Shown: in pieces, positions 33,801-41,396 of the stretch
Numbering within the stretch: the first letter of the stretch is position 1
Layout: each line of letters starts with the position of its first letter
Origin: Actinomadura mexicana
Lineage (GTDB): Bacteria; Actinomycetota; Actinomycetes; Streptosporangiales; Streptosporangiaceae
Reading direction: 5' to 3'
NCBI RefSeq assembly: GCF_900188105.1
Contig: NZ_FZNP01000006.1
Location: forward strand, 310,001 to 374,000
DNA: 64,000 bases
The notes under the pieces: model-generated
Databases searched by the model: none
The model's input: the letters and a program-made list of their open reading frames with translations, nothing else
Told to the model about the DNA's origin: nothing
Translations under genes and position numbers: made by a program

Positions 33801-34512
33801 GCAGCGTGACCAGGTCGTCTGCGAGCAGCCGCAGCCGGGCGTCCCGCAGGTCGGCCTGGATCACCGCGGCCCGGCGCGCGATCTCCGCCTGCCGGCCGAG
33901 GGGCTTCAACTGCCGCCGCAGCTCGCCGGTCAGGTCCTGCACGCGCGTGAGGTTGCCCTGCATCGCGTCCAGCTTGCGGAGGGCCTTCTCCTTGCGCTTG
34001 CGGTGCTTGAGGACGCCGGCCGCCTCCTCGATCACCGCGCGCCGCCCCTCCGGCCCCGAGTGCAGGACGCGGTCGAGCTGCCCCTGCCCGATGATCACGT
34101 GCATCTCGCGGCCGATGCCGGAGTCCGACAGCAGCTCCTGGATGTCCAGCAGCCGGCACGAGTCACCATTGATCGCGTACTCGCTCGACCCCGACCGGAA
34201 CATCAGCCGGCTGATGGTGACCTCGGTGTAGTCGATCGGCAGCGCGCCGTCGGAGTTGTCGATCGTCAGCACGACCTCGGCGCGCCCCAGCGGCGCCCGG
34301 TTGGCCGTCCCGGCGAAGATGACGTCCTCCATCTTGCCGCCGCGCAGCGACTTGGCGCCCTGCTCCCCCATCACCCAGGCCAGCGCGTCCACGACATTGG
34401 ACTTACCGGACCCGTTGGGCCCGACCACGGCGGTGATCCCCGGCTCGAACCTGAGCGTGGTGGAGGACGCGAAGGACTTGAAGCCGCGCAGCGTCAGATT
34501 CTTCAGATACAC
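30850..34512 (-). CDS. smc: Chromosome segregation protein SMC
   Basis: The 1220-residue protein is condensin SMC. The N-terminal head begins MYLKNLTLRGFKSFASSTTL with Walker A VGPNGSGKSN near 32. Two long coiled coils flank a hinge near residues 530-660 (LGGVLGTVASLLNVRPGYE and YAIDAVSVPDAVR). The C-terminal head has the signature LSGGERSLVAIAFL and Walker B FYVLDEVEAALDDTN. The start is GTG at 34512. It is separated from acyP and mutM, its usual neighbours, by the 1.1-kb repeat element. Confidence 0.97.
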   Translation of the reverse strand: MYLKNLTLRGFKSFASSTTLRFEPGITAVVGPNGSGKSNVVDALAWVMGEQGAKSLRGGKMEDVIFAGTANRAPLGRAEVVLTIDNSDGALPIDYTEVTISRLMFRSGSSEYAINGDSCRLLDIQELLSDSGIGREMHVIIGQGQLDRVLHSGPEGRRAVIEEAAGVLKHRKRKEKALRKLDAMQGNLTRVQDLTGELRRQLKPLGRQAEIARRAAVIQADLRDARLRLLADDLVTLRTRLEQEAADEAAIRERRTETERALAGAQEREAVLEAEEAEQAPRLAQVQDTWFQLSALKERLRGVADLAAERHRNAAEAREEERRGRDPEDMEREAAEIREQEEMLREALDGARDGLSRAVDERSAGEEALAAEERRLQSAARAAADRREELARLRGRVEALRSKAQAGRSEIGRLADAREEAEQRAETAQAEFEAFEAEVVEDPALAAEHEAAQEALAAAKDAAEAARAAVDGPRGALKEARSAAGAARTADQTAHKQVAALQARIEALNLTLASAADGGEALLSAGSDGSLGGVLGTVASLLNVRPGYETAIAAALGGAAEAVAVGSLDTAEAALALLRSRDAGRAGLVIGGGPPARAERVAGADYAIDAVSVPDAVRPAFEHLLRDVVVVEDVTAAAALVRGEASLRAVTRDGELVGAHWAQGGAAGGGQSLLQMRATLDQATEDLAAAETAAAAAADGLTEAVEREHAAQAAVEAAEAAAGDARAGTDRAQAELDRVRARLREYDAQAAQEAKRAARLEADVRAARGETERLTKALDAAGESLERDTEAAEELAVRLAEAEEAAEVAAEAGHDTESRDELNARCQELRTVEMEARLAVRTAEERVQAIAGRADALERGARREREERARAAQHRARREEQARVAKAVLRGARAALVRIEHSLAAAVRRREAAEQAKAAREAELKVVRGQVRELSSTLERLVNVVHGNEVARAEQRLRLEQYEQRALEEFGLEVESLVSEYGPDQPVPADPDKGEDAPPAPYERSVQEKRAKTAERQLNQLGKVNPLALEEFAALEERHAFLTSQLEDLKKTQRELLGLVKEVDDRVQQVFAAAYDDTAREFERIFARLFPGGEGSLSLTEPGDMLATGVEVSARPPGKKVKRLSLLSGGERSLVAIAFLVAVFKARPSPFYVLDEVEAALDDTNTQRLITVFEELRESSQLIVITHQKRTMEGADALYGVSMRGDGVTQVISQRLRDLD

Positions 34513-34581
34513 GCGCCAGCCGTCCCCCTCCTACGACATCCACACCCGGAGCATCCGAAGCACGATACTTGTGTTCATTGC

Positions 34582-34793
34582 TTTTCTCTCCTCCTTCGGG
34601 CTGTGTCTATTGCAGTGCCCTCCTCCTTCGGGCCCGGGGGGCCCTCCATCGTCGGGTACTGCTGGCGATCGCTGGCATCGCTCCGGCTCGCCTGGCGGCT
34701 CGCTGCGCGATCAGATTCTTGCTTCGCTCGAATCTGCCTTCGGACGCGATCGCGGACCCCAGGTCGTCGCGGGGTTGCTGCGGGGGCTGAGGC
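34582..34793 (-). repeat. Repeat unit, copy A (inverted)
   Basis: Read in reverse complement this copy matches copy D from GGAGAGAAAA (terminal box) through the GCGATCGC palindromes to the CCTCAGG/CCTGAGG region, with only scattered mismatches and an altered end (CTCCTTCGGG near the terminus). Together with copy D it forms the outer inverted repeat of the element. Confidence 0.85.
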
Positions 34794-35086
34794 GGTCGCA
34801 AAAGGGGGTTGCCGAGAGTCGGCATGGCTGCGCTCGGGGGGCGAGCGAGGTTCGGTGGTGTTGGCGAGCGGGTACGGGCCCTCACCGTGGCCAGGCAGGG
34901 GGCGCCGTGCGCGATGGGCGATCCCATCGCGTTCACCCTCGATGCCGAAGATTTTGCGTTCAGGTGCCGAACAGAGGGGTCGCTGCAACGACCCCCACCC
35001 CTCGCGACGACCTCAACGGCTGGGACGACGTCCACGAGTCGCCAAGGCGACCAGTGCCCACCGAACCCAACCAACGACTGCGACGG

Positions 35087-35279
35087 CGCGAGCCACCACA
35101 GCAACCACGCGACGATCCGAAGGGTCGCGATCGCGTCCGAAGGCAGATTCGAGCTTGCGAGAACCTGATCGCGCAGCGAGCCGCAAGGCGAGCCGAAGCG
35201 ATGCCAGCGATCGCCCGCAGTGCCCAACGATGGAGAGCCGGCAAGGCCCAATGGAGGGCACTGCAAGGAATACTCACGA
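35087..35279 (+). repeat. Repeat unit, copy B
   Basis: This copy is the most diverged direct copy: GAGCTTGCGAGAACCTGATC replaces the GAGCGAAGCAAGAATCTGATC of the others. It shares the GCGATCGC palindromes and the GCAGCGAGCCGCAAGGCGAG block. Spacing to copy C is 193 bp. Confidence 0.85.
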
Positions 35280-35473
35280 CCTCAGGCACCGCAGCAACCA
35301 CGCGACGACCTGAGGGGTCGCGATCGCGTCCGAAGGCAGATTCGAGCGAAGCAAGAATCTGATCGCGCAGCGAGCCGCAAGGCGAGCCGGAGCGATGCCG
35401 GCGATCGCCCGCAGTGCCCGACGATGGAGAGCCGGCAAGGCCCAATGGAGGGCACTGCAAGGAATACTCACGA
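35280..35473 (+). repeat. Repeat unit, copy C
   Basis: Near-identical to the first part of copy D with a 194-bp period. The unit begins with an inverted pair CCTCAGG...CCTGAGG (loop 22 nt), then a hairpin AGATTC...GAATCT, then GATCGC...GCGATC around the GCAGCGAGCCGCAAGGCGAG block. These nested dyads suggest a structured RNA or protein-binding DNA. Confidence 0.9.
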
Positions 35474-35681
35474 CCTCAGGCACCGCAGCAACCACGCGAC
35501 GACCTGAGGGGTCGCGATCGCGTCCGAAGGCAGATTCGAGCGAAGCAAGAATCTGATCGCGCAGCGAGCCGCAAGGCGAGCCGGAGCGATGCCAGCGATC
35601 GCCCGCAGTGCCCGACGATGGAGGGCCCCCCGGGCCCGAAGGAGGAGGGCACTGCAATAGACACAGCGGGTGGAGAGAAAA
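35474..35681 (+). repeat. Repeat unit, copy D (outer end)
   Basis: Copy D carries the same nested dyads and ends with a GGGCCC-rich segment, the box GGCACTGCAATAGACACAG and GGAGAGAAAA. Its end lies directly against the stop codon (35682-35684) of the neighbouring gene, the position typical of REP-like elements at gene ends. Confidence 0.9.
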
Positions 35682-35879
35682 TCAAGTGAGCGCGGGTTCG
35701 CGCTCCTTCATCGGAAGCGACATCACTTCGTCGTCCGTCGCCGTCGCAAGCGCGTCGTTCTCCGCCTGGAGCCGTACGAGTTCGGCCTCCAGGTCACGTA
35801 CGCGCTGCTGCAGGCGCCGCATCTCCGCGACCATCCGGGGGTCGGGACCGCCGACGTGGCCGAGTAGAGCCTTCGCCAT
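35682..35879 (-). CDS. Small conserved coiled-coil protein
   Basis: This 65-residue protein begins MAKALLGHVGGPDPRMVAEM and continues with a leucine-zipper-like helix (RRLQQRVRDLEAELVRLQAENDAL). I recall short actinobacterial proteins of this kind near the same housekeeping cluster, but the function is unknown. GGAGG lies ten bases before the ATG at 35879, which decides it over an upstream in-frame start. The stop codon is the last base triplet outside the repeat element. Confidence 0.8.
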   Translation of the reverse strand: MAKALLGHVGGPDPRMVAEMRRLQQRVRDLEAELVRLQAENDALATATDDEVMSLPMKEREPALT

Positions 35880-36057
35880 GACTAAGGGTCCTCCACGCTG
35901 AGTAACCAGCAGGGATCGCGCACGGGAAACTGCTGAAGTAGGTGCGCGTACCATCTAGAGTCGCACCGGTCGCTGTCCTGGTCAAGACGCACATCACAGG
36001 CCGGTAACAACCTTCCTCTACTAGTTTAGCAGGTACAAACCGGTACTCCCTACGCGG

Positions 36058-36363
36058 TCAGCGTTCCCGGAACCCGGAGGGCTCTCCGCGCGGCGCGCCC
36101 CAGCGGTCGACGACGCCGGTCACAGCGCCGGGACGTCCGGGAACGCCGCCGGGGGCATCGCCGTCCAGCATCTCCAGGAGCCGGCGGCAGCCGGCGCGCG
36201 GGCCCTCGGCCACGACCTCGACGCGGCCGTCGCCGAGGTTCGTGGCGCTGCCGGCGAGGCCCAGTTCGAGCGCCCGGGACCTGACCCACCAGCGGAACCC
36301 GACGCCCTGGACGCGTCCGCGCACCCAGGCCGTGAGCCGCACGATCTCGTCGTCCTCGTTCAT
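36058..36363 (-). CDS. acyP: Acylphosphatase
   Basis: This 101-residue protein has the acylphosphatase fold signatures: GRVQGVGFRWWVRSRALELGLAGSATNLGDGRVEVVAEG (residues about 16-54), including the catalytic Arg in GVGFR and Asn in ATNLGDG. It hydrolyses carboxyl-phosphate bonds. It ends 18 bp from the mutM start region on the same strand, between smc and mutM, a standard place in actinobacteria. Confidence 0.92.
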   Translation of the reverse strand: MNEDDEIVRLTAWVRGRVQGVGFRWWVRSRALELGLAGSATNLGDGRVEVVAEGPRAGCRRLLEMLDGDAPGGVPGRPGAVTGVVDRWGAPRGEPSGFRER

Positions 36364-36381
36364 CGCTCCCCCTCGGTACCG

Positions 36382-37275
36382 CTAGTACCGTGCCCGCCTG
36401 GGGCGCGGCTGGCACACCGGGCAGCTGTAGGACGAGCGGTTCATGAACTCGTCGCGGCGGATCGGGGAACCGCAGCGGCGGCAGGGCTCGTCCCGCCGTC
36501 CGTAGGCGTCCAGGGACCGCTCGAAGTAGCCGCTCTCGCCGTCGACGTTCACATAGAGGCTGTCGAAGGACGTGCCGCCGACCGCCAGGGCCGCCGCCAT
36601 GACCTCGCGTGCGGCCTCCAGGACGCGCGCGGCGTCCGCCCGGCTCATCGTCTCGGTCGGCCGCGCCCAGTGCAGCTTGGCCCGCCACAGGGCCTCGTCG
36701 GCGTAGATGTTGCCGACCCCGCTGATGAGCGACTGGTCGAGGAGGGCCCGTTTGATCCCGGTCTTGCGGCGGCGCAGGGCGCGGTAGAAGGCCTCCGCGT
36801 CGAAGGCGTCCTCCAGCGGGTCGGCGGCGATGTGCGCGATCGGCCCGGGGACGAGCGCCCGCCCGTCGAAGGCGTCGGGGACGAGGTCGGCGACCATGAG
36901 GTGCCCGAACGTCCGCTGGTCGACGAAGCGCAGGTCGAGGCCGCCGTCGTCGAACTCGACGCGGACCCGCAGATGCTTCTCGCGTTCCCGGTCGGGCTCG
37001 CCGACGAGCAGCTGCCCGCTCATGCCGAGGTGCGCGAGCACCGCCTCACCGGGGGCTTCGTCCTGCTCGTCCCGGAGCGGGATCCACAGGTACTTGCCCC
37101 GGCGGCGGGGCGCCAGCATGGTGCGCTTGGCGAGCCGCCCGGTGAAGTCGGCGGGGCCCTCGGCGTGCCGGCGCACCGAGCGCGGGTGCAGAACCTCGGC
37201 GGACGCGACCGTGCGGCCGGTCGTCCAGCGTTCCAGGCCGCGCCGGACGACCTCGACCTCGGGGAGCTCAGGCAC
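36382..37275 (-). CDS. mutM: Formamidopyrimidine-DNA glycosylase
   Basis: The 297-residue protein begins (GTG at 37275) with PELPEVEVVRRGLERW, so Pro2 and Glu3 of the catalytic N-terminus are present after Met removal. The Lys in RRGKYLWIPL and the H2TH region (KRALLDQSLISGVGNIYADEALW) follow. The zinc finger near the C-terminus is CRRCGSPIRRDEFMNRSSYSCPVC. It excises 8-oxoguanine. The start overlaps the rnc stop by 8 bp. Confidence 0.96.
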   Translation of the reverse strand: MPELPEVEVVRRGLERWTTGRTVASAEVLHPRSVRRHAEGPADFTGRLAKRTMLAPRRRGKYLWIPLRDEQDEAPGEAVLAHLGMSGQLLVGEPDREREKHLRVRVEFDDGGLDLRFVDQRTFGHLMVADLVPDAFDGRALVPGPIAHIAADPLEDAFDAEAFYRALRRRKTGIKRALLDQSLISGVGNIYADEALWRAKLHWARPTETMSRADAARVLEAAREVMAAALAVGGTSFDSLYVNVDGESGYFERSLDAYGRRDEPCRRCGSPIRRDEFMNRSSYSCPVCQPRPRRARY

Positions 37276-38131
37276 CGGCCTGTGCCGCCTGCCCGGCCTC
37301 CCTGGCCGTGTCCGAGGCCTCGGCGGCCTGCTCGCCCTGAACCCCTGCCGTTTCCGGTGCCGATGCCGTTTCCGGCGCCGCCGCCCTGCCCGGCGCCGCA
37401 TCGTCCTGGGCCGCCTCCCGCTGGACGACGATCTCGCGGATGGCGTTCCAGGCGGCCTCGGCGGCGTGTTGCTCGGCCTCCTTCTTGCTGCGGCCCTCGC
37501 CGGACCCGTAGGTCTGACCGCCGACCCGCACGGAGGCGCGGAACGTCTTCTGGTGGTCGGGGCCGCTCTCGGCGACGTGGTACTCGGGGACGCCGAGCTC
37601 CTCGACGGCGGTGAGCTCCTGCAGCGAGGTCTTCCAGTCCAGGCCGGCGCCGAGGCCCGCCGACCGCTTGATCAGCGCGTCGAAGAGCCGGTGCACCAGG
37701 GCGGCCGCCTCGCCGAGGCCCCGGTCGAGGTAGACGGCGCCGATCAGCGCCTCCAGCGTGTCGGCGAGGATCGAGGACTTGTCGCGGCCCCCGGTGCCCT
37801 CCTCGCCGCGGCCGAGCCGGATGTGGGCGCCGACGCCGAGGCCGCGGGCGACGCCGGCGAGGGCGCGCATGTTGACCACGGCGGCGCGCAACTTGGCGAG
37901 CTGCCCTTCGGGCAGGTCGGGGTGGCCGCGGAACAGGGTGTCGGTGACGACGAGGCCCAGCACCGAGTCGCCGAGGAACTCCAGGCGCTCGTTGGTGGGC
38001 AGGCCGCCGTTCTCGTACGCGTAGGAACGGTGTGTCAGGGCACGTTCGAGCAGCTCGGCGTCCACGAGGACGCCGAGCGCGCCGGTCAGTTCCGCGCGCT
38101 CCGGCGCGGGTTCGCTCTTCTTAGCGCTCAC
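37268..38131 (-). CDS. rnc: Ribonuclease III with Ala/Glu-rich C-terminal tail
   Basis: The 287-residue protein has the RNase III domain with ERLEFLGDSVLGLVVTD near 55 (catalytic Glu/Asp signature) and KSSILADTLEALIGAVYLDRG. The dsRNA-binding domain is at about 160-230 (DWKTSLQELTAVEELGVPEYHVAES, YGSGEGRSKKEAEQHAAEAAW). Residues 240-287 are Ala/Glu/Pro low complexity. The GTG at 38131 has GAGGAGG five bases upstream. It processes rRNA precursors. Confidence 0.95.
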   Translation of the reverse strand: MSAKKSEPAPERAELTGALGVLVDAELLERALTHRSYAYENGGLPTNERLEFLGDSVLGLVVTDTLFRGHPDLPEGQLAKLRAAVVNMRALAGVARGLGVGAHIRLGRGEEGTGGRDKSSILADTLEALIGAVYLDRGLGEAAALVHRLFDALIKRSAGLGAGLDWKTSLQELTAVEELGVPEYHVAESGPDHQKTFRASVRVGGQTYGSGEGRSKKEAEQHAAEAAWNAIREIVVQREAAQDDAAPGRAAAPETASAPETAGVQGEQAAEASDTAREAGQAAQAGA

Positions 38132-38406
38132 AGGCCCTCCTCGCAGGCCGTGCACCGCGCAGCACGCGGTCGCCTCTGTCGGCGCGCGGCCGATGGGCCG
38201 GGACGGCGAGGACGCTCGGCGGGAGGGTCCGCGAAGACGAGGTGCGCGCCGGTCGGTCTGATCCCGGCGTGCACCACGGCTCCGGGCGCATTCTCCGCGC
38301 CGGTCACCACGCCGACGTCACGCGCCGGGTGGTCGGGGTGCGTGTCCTTCCGCACCGTGAGGGGCGGGCCGCATGCGCGGTTCCGCCCCCCAGGATGCGA
38401 GAAGAC

Positions 38407-38586
38407 TCAGGCCGACGGGGCGATGACCTGCCGCCGGTCGTAGGTTCCGCACGTCGCGCACGCGGTGTGGGGCAGCTTCTGGTCGCGGCACGTCGGGCAC
38501 TCGACCAGGTTCGGCGCGGCGGTCTTCCACTGCGCACGCCGGTGCCGCGTGTTGCTGCGCGACTTCTTCCGCTTCGGGACGGCCAC
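38407..38586 (-). CDS. rpmF: 50S ribosomal protein L32
   Basis: This 59-residue protein starts (GTG at 38586) VAVPKRKKSRSNTRHRRAQW. A zinc ribbon has CPTC and CATC (CPTCRDQKLPHTACATC), so it is the zinc-binding C+ form. It starts one base after the DUF177 stop; the DUF177-rpmF pair is nearly universal. Confidence 0.96.
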   Translation of the reverse strand: MAVPKRKKSRSNTRHRRAQWKTAAPNLVECPTCRDQKLPHTACATCGTYDRRQVIAPSA

Positions 38587-38587
38587 G

Positions 38588-39232
38588 TCAGCCCTCCTGC
38601 TTTCCTTCTCGATCCGATGAATCACGGGCGCCGGAGCGCCCGTTCCCCCGGTCGGGGGCTGCCGGCGGCATGTCGCCGGCAAGGTCCCGCAGCGCCGCCC
38701 ACCGGGGGTCGGCGACGTCGTGACGGTGGCCCGGCTCGACGTCCGCGAGCCGCGCACCGCATTCCGGGCACAGGCCCGGGCAGTCGTCCCGGCACAGCGG
38801 GGACAGCGGCAGTGCGAGCACCACCGCGTCCCGCAGGACCGGTTCGAGGTCGATCAGGTCGCCCTCGAGGCGGAGCTCGTCGTCGGCGGCGTTCCCGCCC
38901 GAGCGGGTGTCGTCGTAGACGTACAGCTCCTGGAAATCCGCCTCGAAGGTCGAGGCGATCGGGTCGAGGCAGCGGGAGCACTCCCCCTCGAGGGGGACCG
39001 TCGCCGTGCCGGTGACGAGCACCCCCTCCAGGACCGCTTCGAGCCGGAGGTCCAGCTCGATCGCGGCGCCTTCGGGGACGCCCACCATCTCGACGCCGAA
39101 GTTCTCCGGTGCCGGCACGGACAGGTGCTCCTCCCGCGACGACCCGGGTTGCCTGCTCAGAGCTCGGGTGTCGAGCTTGAACGGGGCCTTGGGGTCGTTG
39201 CGTGTCAGCGGATTCCTGCTTTCGTGAGGCAT
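38588..39232 (-). CDS. DUF177 / YceD family protein
   Basis: The 214-residue protein is a DUF177 (YceD) member: FKLDTRALSRQPGSSRE near 18, a conserved GECSRCLDPI near 83, and CRDDCPGLCPECGARLADVEP near 148. YceD family members affect 23S rRNA or ribosome accumulation in other organisms. The four-Cys cluster may bind zinc. The C-terminus is polar. It is coupled to rpmF by a one-base gap. Confidence 0.92.
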   Translation of the reverse strand: MPHESRNPLTRNDPKAPFKLDTRALSRQPGSSREEHLSVPAPENFGVEMVGVPEGAAIELDLRLEAVLEGVLVTGTATVPLEGECSRCLDPIASTFEADFQELYVYDDTRSGGNAADDELRLEGDLIDLEPVLRDAVVLALPLSPLCRDDCPGLCPECGARLADVEPGHRHDVADPRWAALRDLAGDMPPAAPDRGNGRSGARDSSDREGKQEG

Positions 39233-39338
39233 GGTGGAACGGCGGCCGCCGTTGATGGCCGATGTCCCAGGGTACCGAACACCGGCCGCTGACCCAACTC
39301 GCGGCCCGTCCGCCAGGAGCGGGCCCGGCTCGGTACCG

Positions 39339-39821
39339 TCAGCCGCCCTTCTGGAGCCGCTGCACCAGCCGGTCGTGGACGCTGTCGGGCACGAGGCCGG
39401 AGACGTCCCCGCCGAACCTGACGACCTCCTTCATCAGGCTGGACGACAGGAACGCGTACTCGGGGTTGGTCGCCATGAACAGCGTCTCCACGCCGGCGAT
39501 CCGGTGGTTCATCTGGGCCATCTGCAGCTCGTACTCGTAGTCGCTGACGGCCCGCAGGCCCCGGACGATCACCGGGATGTCCTGCTCCTTGCAGTAGTCG
39601 ACGGTGAGCCCGTAGAAGGTGTCGACCGTGACGTTGCCGTACTCCCGGGTGACCTCGGAGATCATGTCGGCGCGCTCGTCCACGGTGAACAGGCTCTTCT
39701 TGCTCTTGTTGATCAGCACGGCGACGACCACCTCGTCGTAGAGGCGGGAGGCGCGGCTGATGATGTCGAGATGCCCGTTGGTGACGGGGTCGAACGATCC
39801 CGGACAGACGACACGGCGCAC
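39339..39821 (-). CDS. coaD: Phosphopantetheine adenylyltransferase
   Basis: The 160-residue protein catalyses the penultimate step of CoA synthesis. It begins VRRVVCPGSFDPVTNGHLDIISRAS (HxGH-type motif as NGHLDI) and continues with VLINKSKKSLFTVDERADMI, RGLRAVSDYEYELQMAQMN and LSSSLMKEVVRFGGDVSGLVP. I use the GTG at 39821, with GAAGGGG eight bases upstream. It precedes DUF177 by about 100 bp. Confidence 0.96.
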   Translation of the reverse strand: MRRVVCPGSFDPVTNGHLDIISRASRLYDEVVVAVLINKSKKSLFTVDERADMISEVTREYGNVTVDTFYGLTVDYCKEQDIPVIVRGLRAVSDYEYELQMAQMNHRIAGVETLFMATNPEYAFLSSSLMKEVVRFGGDVSGLVPDSVHDRLVQRLQKGG

Positions 39822-39914
39822 GGCGCGAACCCCTTCGGTCCCGGTTTCTGACCTGCGGCGTGAACGTACCAAATCGCATTCGGCCGGGTTTCCACCGGGC
39901 TTGCCGGGCCGCCC

Positions 39915-41366
39915 TCAGCCGCCCAGCGCGTCGATGATCCTGGCGGCGACGGGGCCGGACTCGATGCCGTACCCGGACGCCTCGGTCATCACCGCGACCG
40001 CGTACCGCGGATCGCTGCGCGGGCCGAACCCGATGAACCAGCGGTCGTTGTAGGAGGCGCCCTCGACGTCGGCGGTCCCGGTCTTGCCGCCGAGGATGGA
40101 CGTCCCCCGCAGGGACTTGCCGGTGCCCCGCTCGACCACGGCCTCCATCATGTCCCGCATCTGCTTCGCCTGGTCCCCGGTCAGCGCGCGGGACATCCGC
40201 TGCGACGAGATCTCGTCGACCGTCGAGCCGTCCGGGGCGCGCAGCCGGTCCACCAGCCGGGGCCGCATGACCTCCCCGTCGTTGAGGACCGCGGCGGCGA
40301 CCATGGCCATCTGCAGCGGCGTGGCGACCGTGCTGCCCTGCCCGATGGAGCCGAGCGCGCTGAGCGACGGCTGGCCGGTCGCCGGGAAGGAGCTGGAAGC
40401 GCTCTTCAGGCCGTCCGCGAACTCGATCCGGTCGCCGAACCCGAACCTGCCCGCCTGCGCGCTGACGGCGCCGTTGCCGGGTTTCTCGGCGCCCATGTAG
40501 GCGAACGTCGTGTTGCAGGACTGCGCGTACGCCTCGATGAGGGGGATCCGCGGGAGGTCGCAGGAGCCGCCGATGTCGCCCGCGTCATTGTTGATCGCCT
40601 GCCCCGCGCCCGGCGGCCTGTAGCTGCGTCCGGCCTTCACCCCCGTGTCCTCGCCCGTTCCGGATCTCAGCGCCGCCGCGGCGACCACGGTCTTGAACGT
40701 GGAGCCGGGCGGGAACAACTCGTAGGCGGCCTTGTTGAGCAGCGGCTTGCGCGGCTGGTCGCCGAGCCGGTCGAACGCCTCCGTGGCGGCCCTGCGGTCG
40801 AGCGTCGACACCTCGTCCGGGTCGTAGGAAGGCGTGGAGGCCATCACCAGGATCGCGCCGGTGCGCGCGTCGAGGGCGACCGCGGCGCCCCGGCCCGCAC
40901 CGCTCGACAACAGCGCCTCGTAGGCGGCGCGCTGCGCGTCGGGGTCGACGGTCGACACCACCGTGCCGCCGGGGACGTGCTTGCCGATCAGCTTGTCGAC
41001 GAGGTTCGAGGTGGCGAGACGGTCGTCGGTCCCGTCCAGGAAGTGGTTCTCGGCCTCCTCCAGGCCGGTCTGGGAGAACACCGAGAAGTAGCCGGTGACC
41101 GGCGCGAAGGCGGCGCCGTCCTTGTAGCGGCGCTGGAAGCGGTCGCCGCCGACCTGCTCGGACCAGGCGAGCCGTTCGCCGCCCGCGACGATGGGCCCCC
41201 GGTCGATCTTGAAGCGGTCCTCGAACTGGCGGGCGTTGAGCGGGTCGTCCCGCAGCCCCTGCGCCTGGAAGCCCTGCACGTAGGTGACGTTCACCAGAAG
41301 CGCGAGGATCAGGAGCAGGGTGATCACCCAGGTGCGTCCCACCGCGCGGTCGATCCCGGGCTTCAT
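39915..41366 (-). CDS. Class B penicillin-binding protein (transpeptidase)
   Basis: The 483-residue protein has an N-terminal membrane anchor (residues 12-31, WVITLLLILALLVNVTYVQG), a linker domain and a transpeptidase domain. Active-site motifs are all present: SxxK as S222-TF-K225 in PPGSTFKTV, SxN as S283CN285 in AQSCNTTF, and KTG at 428-430 in GGKTGTADV. This is PbpA/PBP2-like peptidoglycan cross-linking activity. It sits alone between coaD and rsmD; I see no rodA, ftsW or pknB beside it. Confidence 0.93.
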   Translation of the reverse strand: MKPGIDRAVGRTWVITLLLILALLVNVTYVQGFQAQGLRDDPLNARQFEDRFKIDRGPIVAGGERLAWSEQVGGDRFQRRYKDGAAFAPVTGYFSVFSQTGLEEAENHFLDGTDDRLATSNLVDKLIGKHVPGGTVVSTVDPDAQRAAYEALLSSGAGRGAAVALDARTGAILVMASTPSYDPDEVSTLDRRAATEAFDRLGDQPRKPLLNKAAYELFPPGSTFKTVVAAAALRSGTGEDTGVKAGRSYRPPGAGQAINNDAGDIGGSCDLPRIPLIEAYAQSCNTTFAYMGAEKPGNGAVSAQAGRFGFGDRIEFADGLKSASSSFPATGQPSLSALGSIGQGSTVATPLQMAMVAAAVLNDGEVMRPRLVDRLRAPDGSTVDEISSQRMSRALTGDQAKQMRDMMEAVVERGTGKSLRGTSILGGKTGTADVEGASYNDRWFIGFGPRSDPRYAVAVMTEASGYGIESGPVAARIIDALGG

Positions 41367-41396
41367 GGGCAGGCCCCTACCCGCACCGCCGTGAAG

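Larger units (their letters stand above)
34513..35681. repeat. 1.1-kb composite element of inverted and tandem structured repeats
   Basis: The element spans about 34582-35681. One inverted copy (34582-34793) and three direct copies (35087-35279, 35280-35473, 35474-35681; periods 193 and 194 bp) of one repeat unit bracket about 290 bp of non-repeated sequence. The outermost copies form a near-perfect inverted repeat of about 212 bp. No transposase, integrase or other credible gene is inside; frames open in the repeat translate to Arg/Ala/Ser-rich sequence. It lies upstream of smc and abuts the stop codon of the small coiled-coil gene at 35682. Confidence 0.9.

Noticed and set aside
30952..35313. 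1,450-codon open frame antisense to smc
   Set aside because: Same GC artefact: smc is unmistakable on the other strand and the antisense frame shows no family motif.
34607..35689. Several open frames within the composite repeat encoding similar Arg/Ser/Ala peptides
   Set aside because: The similarity between them comes from the DNA repeat itself, they read in either direction, and no ribosome site or domain is visible.
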